Positions 17,301 to 25,907 of a stretch of 64,000 bases of DNA are shown in pieces. Both the position numbers and the translations under genes were made by a program. The notes beneath the pieces are model-generated. The model searched no databases and was not told the DNA's origin. It was given only the letters and a program-made list of their open reading frames with translations. The stretch is from Amarolinea aalborgensis (GTDB lineage Bacteria; Chloroflexota; Anaerolineae; SSC4; Amarolineaceae), in NCBI RefSeq assembly GCF_900491745.1, contig NZ_UETR01000018.1, positions 6,421 through 70,420 on the forward strand. Direction: 5' to 3'. Within the stretch, counting starts at the first letter, position 1; every line of letters begins with the position of its first letter.

Positions 17301-18336
17301 GCACTTTGTGCCGACCTGCCAGACCATCAACGACCGCTGGACCGCCGCGGCCGGCCAGGTGGAGGCGGCTGAGCTGTTCGTGCGGCTCGGCGCCTGGGCG
17401 CGGGCCAAGCGTCTGATCGAGGCCGCGACCGTCGCGGCCGACGCGTTAGCCGCGGCGCTGCTCAAGGCGCGGCTCCTGCTGGCTGCCGCGCGGCTGCACC
17501 TGGATGGCGGTGAGCCTGGATACGCCGACGCGGCCGCGCAGGCGCTGCCCATCGCCGCCAGGCTGGGCGTCCCGCATCTGCTGGCCGAAGCATGGCTGCT
17601 GACCGGCCTGCTGCGCCAACGGCAGGGCCAATGGGCGGAAGCCGCGGATGCCTTGCGCCAGGCGCGCGCGTCCGCCCAGGGCGAGGTTGCGGCGCGGCTG
17701 CTGCCCGAAATCGTGGGCGCGCAGGCGCACCTGGCGTTGGAGAGGGGCGAGACCCGCGAGGCTTTGGCATGCGTCGAAGAGCTGTTGGCTGGCGCGCCTG
17801 TCCCCTTGATTGACCAGGCGACCGATCCAGGCTCGCTCTATTGGATCTGTTACACCGTTTTGGACGCCGCCGGGGAGCCGTGGGCGGAACAACTGCTGGC
17901 GCGCGGTGGTCGCTGGCTGCGCCAGCAAGCCGACCTGATCGAGGATGCTGAGTTGCGGCGATCGTTCTGTGAGAACATCCCGCGCCACCGGGAGTTATGG
18001 GCGTTGGGCGCGAGCCTCACCTCAACCCCCGGCCCCTTCTCCTCTCCGCATAACGGAGAGGAGAAGGCTTTCGGGGGTAGGTTTTTCATGGCGGCACCTC
18101 CGGACAGGGTGCCAGTACAGCTTGTGTCGGTGAAAGTGGCGCCGGCCACGGTTCCGGTAAAAGTTGTCGTGGCAGGTGAAGTGCTTGGCGTGCGATGGCC
18201 TCGACCAAGAGCCAGAGGCGACCCAAGCGGTGGAGGCGGATACGACGCACAGGTTTGTGGTCAAGCAAGGCCTGCAGGTCGGGCAGGTCTGGGTCGTCAA
18301 GGTTGGTCCGGCATTCGAGCTCGGTGCCAACACTGA
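14314..18336 (+). CDS. SARP/BTAD-type transcriptional regulator with AAA ATPase and TPR domains, 3' end altered by an IS
   Basis: Residues 1-100 form a winged-helix DNA-binding domain (LFGPFQLALDHQVIERLESNKVRALLAFLAV). Residues about 100-250 are the bacterial transcriptional activation domain (BTAD). VVLVTGEAGSGKTHLL near residue 311 is the Walker A of an AAA_16/STAND-type ATPase, with LLLALDNLHWAD as the Walker B region. The rest is TPR-rich. Such proteins switch on target operons after ligand or NTP-dependent activation. The IS4-like element starts at 18068, so residues after about 1251 are antisense IS sequence. Joining the flanks across one target-site copy gives a TGA at 19399-19401, only a few codons past the insertion, so the original protein lost little. 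Divergence from the serine-hydrolase genes suggests, but does not prove, that it controls them. Confidence 0.88.
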   Translation: MAHLDLTLFGPFQLALDHQVIERLESNKVRALLAFLAVEHHRPHPREALAELLWPGHSIEAARGNFRRVLANLRAVLNDQTSRPPFLLITREALQFNLAADVTIDAVRFLALAQTPESQPGWAPTLEQALALYRGPFLEGFHADDCQEFEQWITAARSELEQLAAHALYRLAQHDHVQGDLARARPRYRRSLALNPYDEAAQRGLMLALVDSDQHGAALAHYAAYRRDLQQELGAEPETQTAALAAAIQQGRLAVAAAAKPVRTAAPTTAAWSAVGTHNAHPFVGREQELAALHVGAGQAALGRGSVVLVTGEAGSGKTHLLQEMARQLGRASPPWLVVHGTCTALLGIGDLYQPVVDGLRLCAERETGTPNAHAPSPNHSAKALPAGVEVVRLLREQAPDWARLVLAGAGANADAQQAGRPALPPLSQTALFDQLARFFEQATRLRPLLLALDNLHWADDGTVALLFHLAQALARSRVLIVGAYRPGALALAQAERGHPLRIIIHTLRHQAGATTIDLDQSDGRGFVDALLDREPNHLQAPFRETLYRHTEGHALFTVELLHTLAADGWLSQDPEGRWVDRGALNWDALPPRVEALIREGVDRVPPADRRLLNAACVQGDEFRSEVVAVLVGEDEPTVVAQLSGDLASAHRLVLPGGVLPRAGIPGAVYHFRHHLFQAYLYGALDAVQRSRLHRAVGLEMERLFAQHGAEAGVTLQALAWHYERAGERIKALGYLHTASEQALAWHAHAEAIGYLTQALALASPAQPALQFELLAAREHAHSQRRDLQAQAADIAELERLAELTHDSRQRLVAALRRATLAEQTTHYAEAIVAAHAALALAAAQHDPAAEIEAQRIAGRSHWWRGELDLARRYYVHALRKARALPAPDAVADCLLHLGVACWSVDDLAGAAAAFGEVRDSDLGRESPFVRAVALMGLGMVACARGDYSEAEGRLDAALTAARDLRHPWLEGQVLLNQLALYRLSANADRFLAIYAHFVPTCQTINDRWTAAAGQVEAAELFVRLGAWARAKRLIEAATVAADALAAALLKARLLLAAARLHLDGGEPGYADAAAQALPIAARLGVPHLLAEAWLLTGLLRQRQGQWAEAADALRQARASAQGEVAARLLPEIVGAQAHLALERGETREALACVEELLAGAPVPLIDQATDPGSLYWICYTVLDAAGEPWAEQLLARGGRWLRQQADLIEDAELRRSFCENIPRHRELWALGASLTSTPGPFSSPHNGEEKAFGGRFFMAAPPDRVPVQLVSVKVAPATVPVKVVVAGEVLGVRWPRPRARGDPSGGGGYDAQVCGQARPAGRAGLGRQGWSGIRARCQH
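18016..18067. repeat. Palindromic CCTC/GGAG repeat split by the IS insertion
   Basis: The sequence CCTCAACCCCCGGCCCCTTC... and its complementary arm GGAGAGGAGAAGG form a palindromic repeat at the 3' end of the SARP gene. It continues on the far side of the IS at 19383-19408. Related repeats occur at 60818 and 61571. The IS chose this repeat arm as target. Confidence 0.65.
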
Positions 18337-19382
18337 CCATCCAAAGGGTGGCGACCGCCAGGGCGAGCCAGAGGCGTGCGGCACGCTCGGGATGGTGCAT
18401 GCGGGTCAACTGCCATTGCCAGCCGCCGCGCTTGTTGCACTTGAAGCCTTGCTCACACCAGGAGCGCAGGCCATACCAGGTAACGGACGACTGGGTCGGT
18501 GAGAGATCGGTGAGAACAAACCAGGGGTCCTCGTTGGCTTCGCTCCACCAGGCAAGCAGCGTACATTCCAGGCGGCTGGCGGGATGTTTGAAGCAACTAC
18601 CGCGGCCCTGCCACTGGTGGCCGACAGTACCAATCAAGTCTTTGAGCCAGTACCAGTGCGCACGGCCTTGGGGCCGAAACTTCGAGCCATTGTTGATGCG
18701 CAGGAAGGGATGCCAGTGCAGTCGTACAATCCGACGATAGAGCCAGCCCGCATACAAGCCCCGATCCGCCAGGACAATCACCGTCCACTCTGGGGGCACG
18801 GCCGGGCGCAACAAGCGCAGCAGGCGCAGCCATTCCTTGCGCCATGCGCCTTTGGCGCCAGCCGGCAAGACCGTCCAGGCCACAGGAATCCCACACCCGC
18901 GGTAGACCACGCTCACGGCCAGAACCACAAATCGATCCCCCAGGCTCGTGGCATCCAGGGTCAAGGCCAACTGCGTGCCCACCCACAAGCGGATGATCCA
19001 CTGCAGCAGCGCCAACTGGCAGGTGCTGAGGACCAGTTCTTGCCGCTGCTTCCCGCCCTTGTCTTTGGCATCCAGGCACCATTCATACAGCCGTTGCTCC
19101 ACCGTGGCCACTTTCTGTCCGCTCAGCAGACCGAGAAAGGTTGCCACCGTGTAGCGCCCACAACTGCCCGTCATCGCGATCCCAAAACTCCACCACGCCA
19201 GCACCCGGGCCTGACTTACTGATAACTGAGGCAGATTACTTGACACGCATGTCGTCCACTGCAACAATGATTCTGAGCGAGACATCTGTGACCTCCAGTA
19301 TGATAGGTTGTTTGGTAAACTCTATCTTACACGAAGTCACGCTGTTTCGCTCACTCTTCTCAAAAAAACCTACCCCCGAAAG
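18068..19382. mobile_element. Complete IS4-like insertion sequence, 1315 bp
   Basis: Perfect 19-bp terminal inverted repeats, CTTTCGGGGGTAGGTTTTT at 18068-18086 and its complement at 19364-19382. They are flanked by an exact 11-bp direct duplication AGAGGAGAAGG (18057-18067 and 19383-19393). One transposase gene fills it. An 11-bp duplication and a DDE transposase fit the IS4 family (known to make roughly 10-13 bp duplications). Perfect ends and duplication suggest a recent insertion. Confidence 0.93.
18086..19285 (-). CDS. IS4-family DDE transposase
   Basis: 399 residues, intact, transcribed opposite to the SARP gene it interrupts; its stop codon overlaps the inner end of the left terminal repeat. 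Candidate catalytic residues: first Asp in LALTLDATSLGDRFVV, second Asp in VIVLADRGLYAGWLYRR (the DRG motif common in IS4 enzymes), and Glu in SWCEQGFKCNKRGGWQW (the position of the family's Y-(2)-R-(3)-E-(6)-K region). Trp-rich C-terminal half. Intact frame plus perfect ends imply an active element. Confidence 0.9.
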   Translation of the reverse strand: MSRSESLLQWTTCVSSNLPQLSVSQARVLAWWSFGIAMTGSCGRYTVATFLGLLSGQKVATVEQRLYEWCLDAKDKGGKQRQELVLSTCQLALLQWIIRLWVGTQLALTLDATSLGDRFVVLAVSVVYRGCGIPVAWTVLPAGAKGAWRKEWLRLLRLLRPAVPPEWTVIVLADRGLYAGWLYRRIVRLHWHPFLRINNGSKFRPQGRAHWYWLKDLIGTVGHQWQGRGSCFKHPASRLECTLLAWWSEANEDPWFVLTDLSPTQSSVTWYGLRSWCEQGFKCNKRGGWQWQLTRMHHPERAARLWLALAVATLWMVSVGTELECRTNLDDPDLPDLQALLDHKPVRRIRLHRLGRLWLLVEAIARQALHLPRQLLPEPWPAPLSPTQAVLAPCPEVPP

Positions 19383-19424
19383 AGAGGAGAAGGGGGGATG
19401 AAGCGAGGTCATGGCGCCGTGACG

Positions 19425-19553
19425 TTAGCCCTCGGCGGCGCGCTCGGCTACAAGCTCGGCCACGGCATCGCGCTCGGGTGAGAAACGCCGTCCCGCGCCC
19501 AGAAGACGTCGCGCCAGCTCGCCCCGGTCAGGAATGGTCTGAATTGGCAACAT
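19425..19553 (-). CDS. Possible 42-aa ORF or gene remnant
   Basis: Reads MLPIQTIPDRGELARRLLGAGRRF and ends VAELVAERAAEG, an amphipathic helical composition unlike neighbouring repeat DNA. No ribosome binding site or partner is visible. It may be the surviving start of a truncated gene beside the IS and MITE. Low confidence. Confidence 0.2.
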   Translation of the reverse strand: MLPIQTIPDRGELARRLLGAGRRFSPERDAVAELVAERAAEG

Positions 19554-19605
19554 CACTGCGCTCTTTGTGCTCTTTGTGATCTTTGCGGTCAAGGAATTTT
19601 CTTCT

Positions 19606-20108
19606 ACTGGAATCCCTGCAACCACGGCAAAGCCCAACCTTCGTGGGCTGCGCCCCCAAACTAAAACACACACAACCTTTGGCCGATTTCCAGGGCAAAC
19701 CTGGCCTGGCAAAACGGGAAATTCTGCGCTCGACTCTCAGGCAATGGCGGTAAACGCTGTTCGCGAGTGATGCCGCTATCCTCATGGGATGGGGGCGCGT
19801 GTCCCGTAGGGACACCTGGCCTTAGCCATGATTGCGCCATCCGTGTCCGTCCCGTAGGGACGGTTGAACTCCTCCCCCATGGTCGCGGTATCGCCGCGGG
19901 ATACACGGGGAAACCCTCATTCAATCGTCCCTACGGGACGACCGGCGCGGGGGCGTTGCCGGTCTCAAGTCAAGGCGTCCCTACGGGACGGTGGCATTCC
20001 ACGCCAAGGGCCGCACCGGCGACCTGGCGCTTGCTTGCAAACCCCGGAGTCGCTGCAACGATTGCCTAGTCCACGTCATGGGCTACACCTCGACTTTGAA
20101 ATGCACCC
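19606..20108. repeat. MITE-like dispersed repeat, degenerate copy A
   Basis: Shares ordered blocks with the intact copy at 33365-33778: a block with AAGCCCAACCTTCGTGGGCTGCGCCCCC near the left, an internal GCGCTCGA(C/T)(T/C)CTCAGGC block, four palindromic words (GTCCCGTAGGGAC at 19801 and 19849, GTCCCTACGGGAC at 19927 and 19977), and a right end TTTGAAATGCACCC at 20095-20108. The left inverted end is missing and it carries an extra segment around 19830-19915. It lies just before the dnaE-type gene and may supply or disrupt its leader. Confidence 0.75.
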
Positions 20109-20188
20109 TGCGCGACGCCACCTCTGGAATGCCCGGGGTTGCGGGCCGCCGTTTGCTATTTCTGCGCTGCCGTTCTATGATAACGGCG

Positions 20189-23100
20189 ATGTCCTTTTCC
20201 CATCTCGAAGTCCACTCCCATTTTACCCTGCTCGGCGCAACGCCCTCGGTGGCCGCGCTCGTCGGCCGCGCGACCGCGGACGGCCTGACGCACCTGGCGT
20301 TGACCGATACGAACGCGCTCTACGGCGCAGTTGCGTTTGGCCGCGCCTGCCGCGCCGCGGGCATCCAGCCCATCATCGGCATGACGGTTACGACGGCCGA
20401 CCCGGCCTTCCCCGCGCCGGCCGGCGACGCGGCGGGCAAGCTCGTCCTGCTTGCCGCCGACGCAAACGGCTACCGTTCGCTCTGCCGCCTGTCGTCGTTG
20501 ATCCAGGGCAGCCCGCAGCGGGAGGCGCTGGCCGCGCGCGGCCTGGACGGGGACGCGTTGGCCGCGCACCGCACGGGGCTGATCTGCCTCAGCGGCGGGC
20601 AGGAGGGGTGGATCGAGCGTTTCTTGCGCGCGGGCGACGCGGCCGCGGCGCAGCGTTACGCCGAGCAGTTGGCGGGCATCTATGGGCGCAATTTCTACCT
20701 GGCCCTGGAACTGCACACCCCAGGCGATGAGGCCGTCGCCGACGCGGTCATGGCCCTGGGCCGGCGGCTGGGGCTGGCCGCGGCCGCGGTGCAGCCGATC
20801 TTCTGCCTGACGCCCGCGGACGCGCCCCGGCTGCGCCTGCTGGCCGCGATCCGCGCCAATGCGCGGCTGGGCGAGGACGCAGGCGATGACGAGATGAGCG
20901 ATCCCGCCGATCTCGACGATGATGCGCCCGACGACGAAACGCGCTACGTGACCCGACCACACACGCGTCACGCCGAAGCGACGCCCCCGCCGCGCGCGCC
21001 GGCCGGTCCTTTTTCTCAAAACACTCCCCTGCACTGGCTCAGCCCGACCCAGGTCGCCGGTCGTTTTGCGCGCTTTCCGCAGGCCGTGGCGCAGAGCGGC
21101 GAGATCGCGGCGCGCTGCGGCGACTGCCTGCCCGACGGCCGGCCGATCTGGCCCAGCCTGGCGCTGCCGCCTGGGCAGACGCCGGACGCGGCGCTCGCCG
21201 CCCGCGCGCAGGCTGGCCTCGACCGCAGCTATCCTGTTGGCACGCCGCGCCGCGGCCAGGCCCAGGATCGCCTGGCCGCGGAACTGCGCGCGATCAGCGG
21301 GCACGGCTTCGCGCCGCTCTTCCTGGTAGTGGCCGATATCGTGCGCTTTGCGCGCGAGCATGAGATTCCGGTCAGCACCCGCGGCAGCGTCGCCAACTCG
21401 CTGGTCGCGTTTTGCACCGGCATCACCACGGTGGACCCCATCGAGCATGGGCTGCTCTTCGAGCGTTTTCTGAATCCGGCGCGCACCAATCCGCCCGACA
21501 TTGACCTCGATTTTTGCAGCCGTCGCCGCGACGAGGTGCTGCGCTATGTGCGCGACGCGTACGGCGCGGACCGCGTCGCGCTGATTGGCACGGTCAGCAC
21601 CATGCAGCCGCAGTCGGCCGTGCGCGAAACCGGCAAGGCATACGGGCTGCCGGTTAGCCAGGTCAATCGCCTGGTGGGCATGCTGCCGCGCCGCTGGCAT
21701 CCCGACCCGCGGCGTCGCGATCAGCGCACGCAAGATGATGTGCTGGCTGCGTTGACCGATCCGCTGGAGCGCGAGACCGTACGCATGGCCTACACCCTGG
21801 TGGGCCAGCCCGACCATCTGAGCGTGCACCCCGGCGGCGTGGTGATCACGCCCGGGCCGCTGACCGACGTTGCGCCGGTGCAGTGGGCGCCTAAGGGTTT
21901 TCTGATCACGCAGTTCGAGCACCGCGATGTGGAGACGCTGGGGCTGCAGAAGATGGACCTGCTGGGCATCCGCGCGCTGACCGTGCTCGCCGACGCTGCG
22001 GCCTGGGTGCACGAGGGCCACGATCCGGCCTTTCGCCTGGCCGACATTCCGCTGGACGACGCGGCCACGGCCGATCTGCTGGCGCGCGGGGAGACGATTG
22101 GCGTTTTCCAGTGCGAATCGGACGGCGCGCAGCGCACGCTGCGTAAGCTCAAGGCCCGCGGCGTGCGCGACCTGGCGATTGCCAATGCCTTTTTCAAGCC
22201 TGGCCCGGCGATGGGCGGCATGGCCGGCGCGTTCGTGCGCCGTTACCGCGGCGAGCAGACCGTGACTTATCTGCACCCGGCGCTTGAACCGATCCTCGGC
22301 CCGACCCAGGGCGTGCTGATCTTCCAGGAACAGATCTTGCGCCTGGCGCGAGAAATTGCGGGGTTGACGTGGGCGCAGGCCGATCAACTGCGCCGCGGCA
22401 TGAGCCACTTTGGCGCGCAGGAGATGGAGGCGCTGGCTGAGCAGTTCATTGCCGGCTGCCAGCGGCCGCCGCCGGCCGGCCCCGGCTTCGCCCTGGCGCA
22501 AGCCAAGACGCTCTGGGAGCAGGTGATGCCGTTCGCCGGCTATGGCTTCAACCAGGGGCACGCGACCGCGTATGCAGATGTCAGTTTTCGCTCCGCCTAC
22601 CTCAAGACGCACTACCCGGCGCAGTTTCTGTGCGCGCGGCTGGCCGACTACGGCGGCTTCCATCACCCCGCGATCTACATGGCGGAGGCGGTGCGCCTGG
22701 GGTTGACGGTGCGGCCGCCGCACATCAACTTCAGCGCCGAGTCGTTCAGCCTGGCGGAGGGACGATCGGGGCCGGTGCTCTTCATGGGGCTGGGCCAGGT
22801 GCGCGATCTGCGCCAGGCCGCGAGTACGGCCATTCGCCAGGAACGTGCGGTCGCCGCGTTCAGCGGCTTGCGCGATCTGCTGCGCCGCGTCGAGCTGCGG
22901 CCCAAAGAGATCGAGCATCTGATTCGCAGCGGCGCGCTGGATGGACTGGCGGCAAGCCGGGCTGCGCTGCTGGCCGAAGCGCAGGAACTGCATCACCGCG
23001 CAGCCAGCCAAATGGCCTTCGACTTCGGCCGCCCTGCCGTTCCGGCCGAGAGCTTGCGCCAGCGTTGGGACTGGGAAACGGAACTGCTCGGCCTGCCGGT

Positions 23101-23404
23101 CAGCGCGCTGGCCGATCCGCTGGCGTTGGTGCGCCAGCGCTTGCCGGCGCACACACCGCTGAGTGAGCTGTCCGCTTTCCCCGGCCGGCCGCTGCTCACC
23201 GCGGGCGTGCGCTTGCCCGGCTGGACGGGCGGCCCCGGCTTTTTCCTGGGCGACGGCGTCACGTTCGTCATCGCGCGGGGCGATAAGGCGGCCAAACATC
23301 CCGCGCCCTGGCAGCCGCTGCTGGTGCACGGGCGCTGGAGTGGGGATGGCTGGGGGACGGCCTGGCTGCAGGTGGAGGAATTAGGAATGAGGAATGCTGA
23401 ATGA
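20189..23404 (+). CDS. DNA polymerase III alpha-subunit family protein (DnaE2/ImuC-like size)
   Basis: About 1071 residues from ATG 20189 (ATG 20177 is 4 codons upstream; neither has a clear ribosome binding site). The PHP domain opens SHLEVHSHFTLLGATPSVAALV. The palm carries GSVANSLVAFCTGITTVDP and catalytic acidic motif PPDIDLDF near residues 434-441. LRRGMSHFGAQEMEAL and GYGFNQGHATAYADVSF belong to the fingers and helix-hairpin-helix side. A C-terminal OB-like segment follows. A 60-residue acidic and Pro-rich insertion (about 230-290) interrupts the PHP-palm link. Length fits error-prone DnaE2/ImuC better than the long replicative DnaE. No imuA/imuB neighbours and no recognised LexA box upstream. 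The last residues derive from a 14-bp tandem repeat. Confidence 0.85.
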   Translation: MSFSHLEVHSHFTLLGATPSVAALVGRATADGLTHLALTDTNALYGAVAFGRACRAAGIQPIIGMTVTTADPAFPAPAGDAAGKLVLLAADANGYRSLCRLSSLIQGSPQREALAARGLDGDALAAHRTGLICLSGGQEGWIERFLRAGDAAAAQRYAEQLAGIYGRNFYLALELHTPGDEAVADAVMALGRRLGLAAAAVQPIFCLTPADAPRLRLLAAIRANARLGEDAGDDEMSDPADLDDDAPDDETRYVTRPHTRHAEATPPPRAPAGPFSQNTPLHWLSPTQVAGRFARFPQAVAQSGEIAARCGDCLPDGRPIWPSLALPPGQTPDAALAARAQAGLDRSYPVGTPRRGQAQDRLAAELRAISGHGFAPLFLVVADIVRFAREHEIPVSTRGSVANSLVAFCTGITTVDPIEHGLLFERFLNPARTNPPDIDLDFCSRRRDEVLRYVRDAYGADRVALIGTVSTMQPQSAVRETGKAYGLPVSQVNRLVGMLPRRWHPDPRRRDQRTQDDVLAALTDPLERETVRMAYTLVGQPDHLSVHPGGVVITPGPLTDVAPVQWAPKGFLITQFEHRDVETLGLQKMDLLGIRALTVLADAAAWVHEGHDPAFRLADIPLDDAATADLLARGETIGVFQCESDGAQRTLRKLKARGVRDLAIANAFFKPGPAMGGMAGAFVRRYRGEQTVTYLHPALEPILGPTQGVLIFQEQILRLAREIAGLTWAQADQLRRGMSHFGAQEMEALAEQFIAGCQRPPPAGPGFALAQAKTLWEQVMPFAGYGFNQGHATAYADVSFRSAYLKTHYPAQFLCARLADYGGFHHPAIYMAEAVRLGLTVRPPHINFSAESFSLAEGRSGPVLFMGLGQVRDLRQAASTAIRQERAVAAFSGLRDLLRRVELRPKEIEHLIRSGALDGLAASRAALLAEAQELHHRAASQMAFDFGRPAVPAESLRQRWDWETELLGLPVSALADPLALVRQRLPAHTPLSELSAFPGRPLLTAGVRLPGWTGGPGFFLGDGVTFVIARGDKAAKHPAPWQPLLVHGRWSGDGWGTAWLQVEELGMRNAE

Positions 23405-23438
23405 GGAATGCTGAATGAGGAATGCTGAATGAGGAATG
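23385..23438. repeat. 14-bp tandem repeat (about 4 units)
   Basis: GAATGAGGAATGCT repeated at 23385, 23399 and 23413 plus a partial at 23427. It overlaps the end of the polymerase ORF. This wording is common as an intergenic low-complexity spacer and carries no visible hairpin. Confidence 0.85.
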
Positions 23439-23564
23439 GGGGGAGAAGTGAAAAGTGCAGAGTGCAAAGCGCAGAGGACAGAACGACCGTGCATGAAAAT
23501 GTCTTTGCGGCTTTGCGTTAACGTGGTTTTTTAGGTGAGTGTTGAGTGGAAGAAGGGATGAGGA

Positions 23565-24566
23565 ATGACAAAAAAGAAGACTGAGTTGCTGGAAGCGCAT
23601 GTGCGGTTTGAGTTGGAGCGGCTGCGTGGGGAGAGGCTGCCGGCGACTCTGGCGGAGGAAGTGGCGGACGTTTTTGCCTGGTTGGGGCAGGTACGGCTGG
23701 TCGAGGTGGTGAGCGCAGTCCAGGTGGTGGACTGGATCAAGCGCAATGTGATCGAGCGGCCGCTGTCGCCCGAACTCGTGGGCGAGATTCGGGAGAACGT
23801 GCTGTTTGTCCATGAATTCTTGAGGAACGATGACGCCCGCGTCGCGGCCTTCCTGCCGCGCCAGTTTTTCGATCGGCTCGTTGACACCGTTAGCGGCCTG
23901 GAAGACCTGCGCCGCGAGATCACCCACCAGCTGATCTCAAGCTCCGTTTATGGGGTGCTGATCTCCAATGTCCTCTACCGGGGCATCAAGGCTTTTGTGC
24001 TGACCGAAAACACCCTGGCGAAAAATATCCCCGGCGCCTCGTCGCTGCTCAGGATGGGGCAGAATGCCTTGAACGCCGGCGCGCCCACCCTGGGCAAGAG
24101 TATTGACAAGCAGCTCCTCGCCTTCATCAGCGCCAATGTCCAGGAGACCATCCGTGACAGCGAAGCCTTTCTGAACACGACCCTGGACGCCAGCCTGATG
24201 CGCACGTGGGGCGGCGAGGTGTGGGCCGCGAACGCCGGCACGGAAATGACCCAACTGGCCGACTTTGTGGATGCCGCGTCCTTGGAGACGATGGTGCAGA
24301 TTGCTGTAGACGCCTGGCTGCACTTCCGCGCCACGCCGCTGTTTGCGGAGCTGACCACGGGACTGGTGCGAAACTTCTTTCGGACGCATGGAGAAAAGGA
24401 CGTCCGTGCGTGGCTGGCGGAGATGGGCATGACGCAAGCCATCGTCACGCAGGAGGTGACGCTGTTGGCCGCGCCGGTCGTGGCCAGCGCGCTGCAGAGC
24501 GGTTTTGCGGAGCAGAGCATCCGGCGCCGGCTGGACGCCTTCTACAGCGCCTACTTCGCGGCCTGA
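23565..24566 (+). CDS. Conserved-looking hypothetical protein (333 aa)
   Basis: Starts MTKKKTELLEAHVRFELERLRGERLP. It is mostly helical, with segments VHEFLRNDDARVAAFLPRQFFDRLVDTVSGLEDLRREI, a central mildly hydrophobic GVLISNVLYRGIKAFVL and a C-terminal VTLLAAPVVASALQSGF that could contact membrane. No signal peptide and no catalytic motif that I recognise. Codon use matches neighbouring genes and it overlaps the convergent regulator gene by 16 bp at the 3' ends. I give no functional call. Confidence 0.65.
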   Translation: MTKKKTELLEAHVRFELERLRGERLPATLAEEVADVFAWLGQVRLVEVVSAVQVVDWIKRNVIERPLSPELVGEIRENVLFVHEFLRNDDARVAAFLPRQFFDRLVDTVSGLEDLRREITHQLISSSVYGVLISNVLYRGIKAFVLTENTLAKNIPGASSLLRMGQNALNAGAPTLGKSIDKQLLAFISANVQETIRDSEAFLNTTLDASLMRTWGGEVWAANAGTEMTQLADFVDAASLETMVQIAVDAWLHFRATPLFAELTTGLVRNFFRTHGEKDVRAWLAEMGMTQAIVTQEVTLLAAPVVASALQSGFAEQSIRRRLDAFYSAYFAA

Positions 24567-25735
24567 TCGGCGCGCGCCGGCCTGGGCAAGGCCACCAGCA
24601 GTTCGTTGCCTTGCTCGCTGATGTCCGGCTCGCGGCCCGTGGCCGCCCGCACGAGTTGGATGACGCGGAACACACCGCTCCCCAAGCCGGTGACCAGTCC
24701 CAAACGGCTGAAGAGGAGATAGATCGTTGGGTTGCGCAGGACGTGAGCGCCGCCCAGTTTGATCGCGGCGACCGTCACGGTGTTGGGCAGGCGGCCTGGC
24801 GTGCGCACTTCCACCCGGTCATCGAAGATCAGCACGCGGATTGGGCCGGTCACGGTGTAATCACGATGGGCCAATGCGTTGACCAACGTCTCGCGTAACG
24901 CCACCTCCGGCAGTTCGGGGAAAGCTTCTGGTTCAAAGCCCTGGATGCGGTGGCGTGTCGGCAAATGGATGTTCAAAAAACGGGCTGCATCCTCAAAGAT
25001 GACCGGCAGTGTGCCGTCAATCCGTTTCAGATCGGTAGGTGAGGCGGCGAGATCTTGACCTGGGATACGCGCCGCAACAAGGTGTGCGTGGGGCAGGAAG
25101 CGCTGCGGTTCGCGGCCGAAGAATAGCAGGCAGGCCAATGTGGGATACAGCTCGCCGCCGACCTCCTGCACCAGGCGCAGATTGCGCAACAATCCCTGCA
25201 GGCCGGTCGGGAATTCTTCCGGCCGTTGGCTGTAGGTCTGCTCAATGAAACGTGTAAACGCCGCGATCTCGATGTCATCAACGCTGGCCCGCAGCACCGG
25301 CGTCTCGTCGTAGAACATGCTCTCGGAGGCCTGAAACAGGCGCAGGAGTTCCTGGCGTGACGTCTGACGCCGGCCGGATGAGGTGCGCGTGTAATACACG
25401 CCGCGGTTGGTTCGATAGGGTTTCTGATCGCCTTTGGGAATGTTCACCACTAAAACCGTGGTCTCATCCGCCAGGATGGACTCCTGCACAATCGTCAGCG
25501 GTGGCTCGCAGTTCTGATAGGCAATGGAATGAATCGTACGCATGACCCGATCGGCGTCTGCGATGCCAATGATACGGCGCTCTTTGTCTACGCCCAAGAT
25601 CAACTGACCGCCGTCCGTATTGGCAAACGCCGTCAGCGCAGCCGCGAGGTCATCGTTATGAACCGGCCATTCCTTGAATTCGGTGTGTAGGTCTTCCCAG
25701 TGCGCAATTCGCTGGCGCAGTTCGTTCAGGTTCAT
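24551..25735 (-). CDS. AlbA_2 (Schlafen-like) domain regulator with HATPase-type C-terminus
   Basis: About 394 residues. Start ATG 25735 has GGGAG 6 nt upstream; the longer start at 25777 has none. N-terminal AlbA_2 signature: WEDLHTEFKEWPVHNDDLAAALTAFANTDGGQLILGVDKERRIIGI, then NIPKGDQKPYRTNRGVYYTRTSSGRRQTS. The C-terminal half has the HATPase_c_4 pattern FPELPEVALRETLVNALAHRDYTVTGPIRVLIFDDRVEVRTPGRLPN and ends in a winged-helix-like segment. Proteins of this build are annotated as divergent-AAA/ATP-binding transcriptional regulators, and some lie in stress or phage-response islands. The DUF3800 gene upstream may be part of the same accessory patch. Confidence 0.85.
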   Translation of the reverse strand: MNLNELRQRIAHWEDLHTEFKEWPVHNDDLAAALTAFANTDGGQLILGVDKERRIIGIADADRVMRTIHSIAYQNCEPPLTIVQESILADETTVLVVNIPKGDQKPYRTNRGVYYTRTSSGRRQTSRQELLRLFQASESMFYDETPVLRASVDDIEIAAFTRFIEQTYSQRPEEFPTGLQGLLRNLRLVQEVGGELYPTLACLLFFGREPQRFLPHAHLVAARIPGQDLAASPTDLKRIDGTLPVIFEDAARFLNIHLPTRHRIQGFEPEAFPELPEVALRETLVNALAHRDYTVTGPIRVLIFDDRVEVRTPGRLPNTVTVAAIKLGGAHVLRNPTIYLLFSRLGLVTGLGSGVFRVIQLVRAATGREPDISEQGNELLVALPRPARADQAAK

Positions 25736-25872
25736 GCGGCTCCCATCCAACTTATCCGATGTCTTGCCAATGATCATCGCGCACGTATTCTACCATGCCG
25801 CCATGTCATGGGCAAAGGCGGTGGAACTCGCCACAATCTATCCGATCCCCCGAGTATTGTAGTGTTTCTCTC

Positions 25873-25901
25873 TTGACTTCGCAGCTACCGTTCGGTATAA
25901 T
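25873..25901 (+). promoter_or_regulatory. Strong sigma70 promoter with no downstream ORF
   Basis: TTGACT (25873-25878), 17-bp spacer, perfect TATAAT (25896-25901). One of the best promoter matches in the window. The transcript it would make meets a terminator about 60 nt later. Confidence 0.7.
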
Positions 25902-25907
25902 GACAGT

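Noticed and set aside
18068..18336. Last 89 residues of the SARP-type protein as a genuine domain
   Set aside because: They are antisense of the transposase gene within the IS.
20156..23329. 1057-residue minus-strand ORF opposite the polymerase
   Set aside because: High-GC shadow frame; composition is Arg/Gln/His-rich with no motif, while the plus strand has polymerase motifs throughout.
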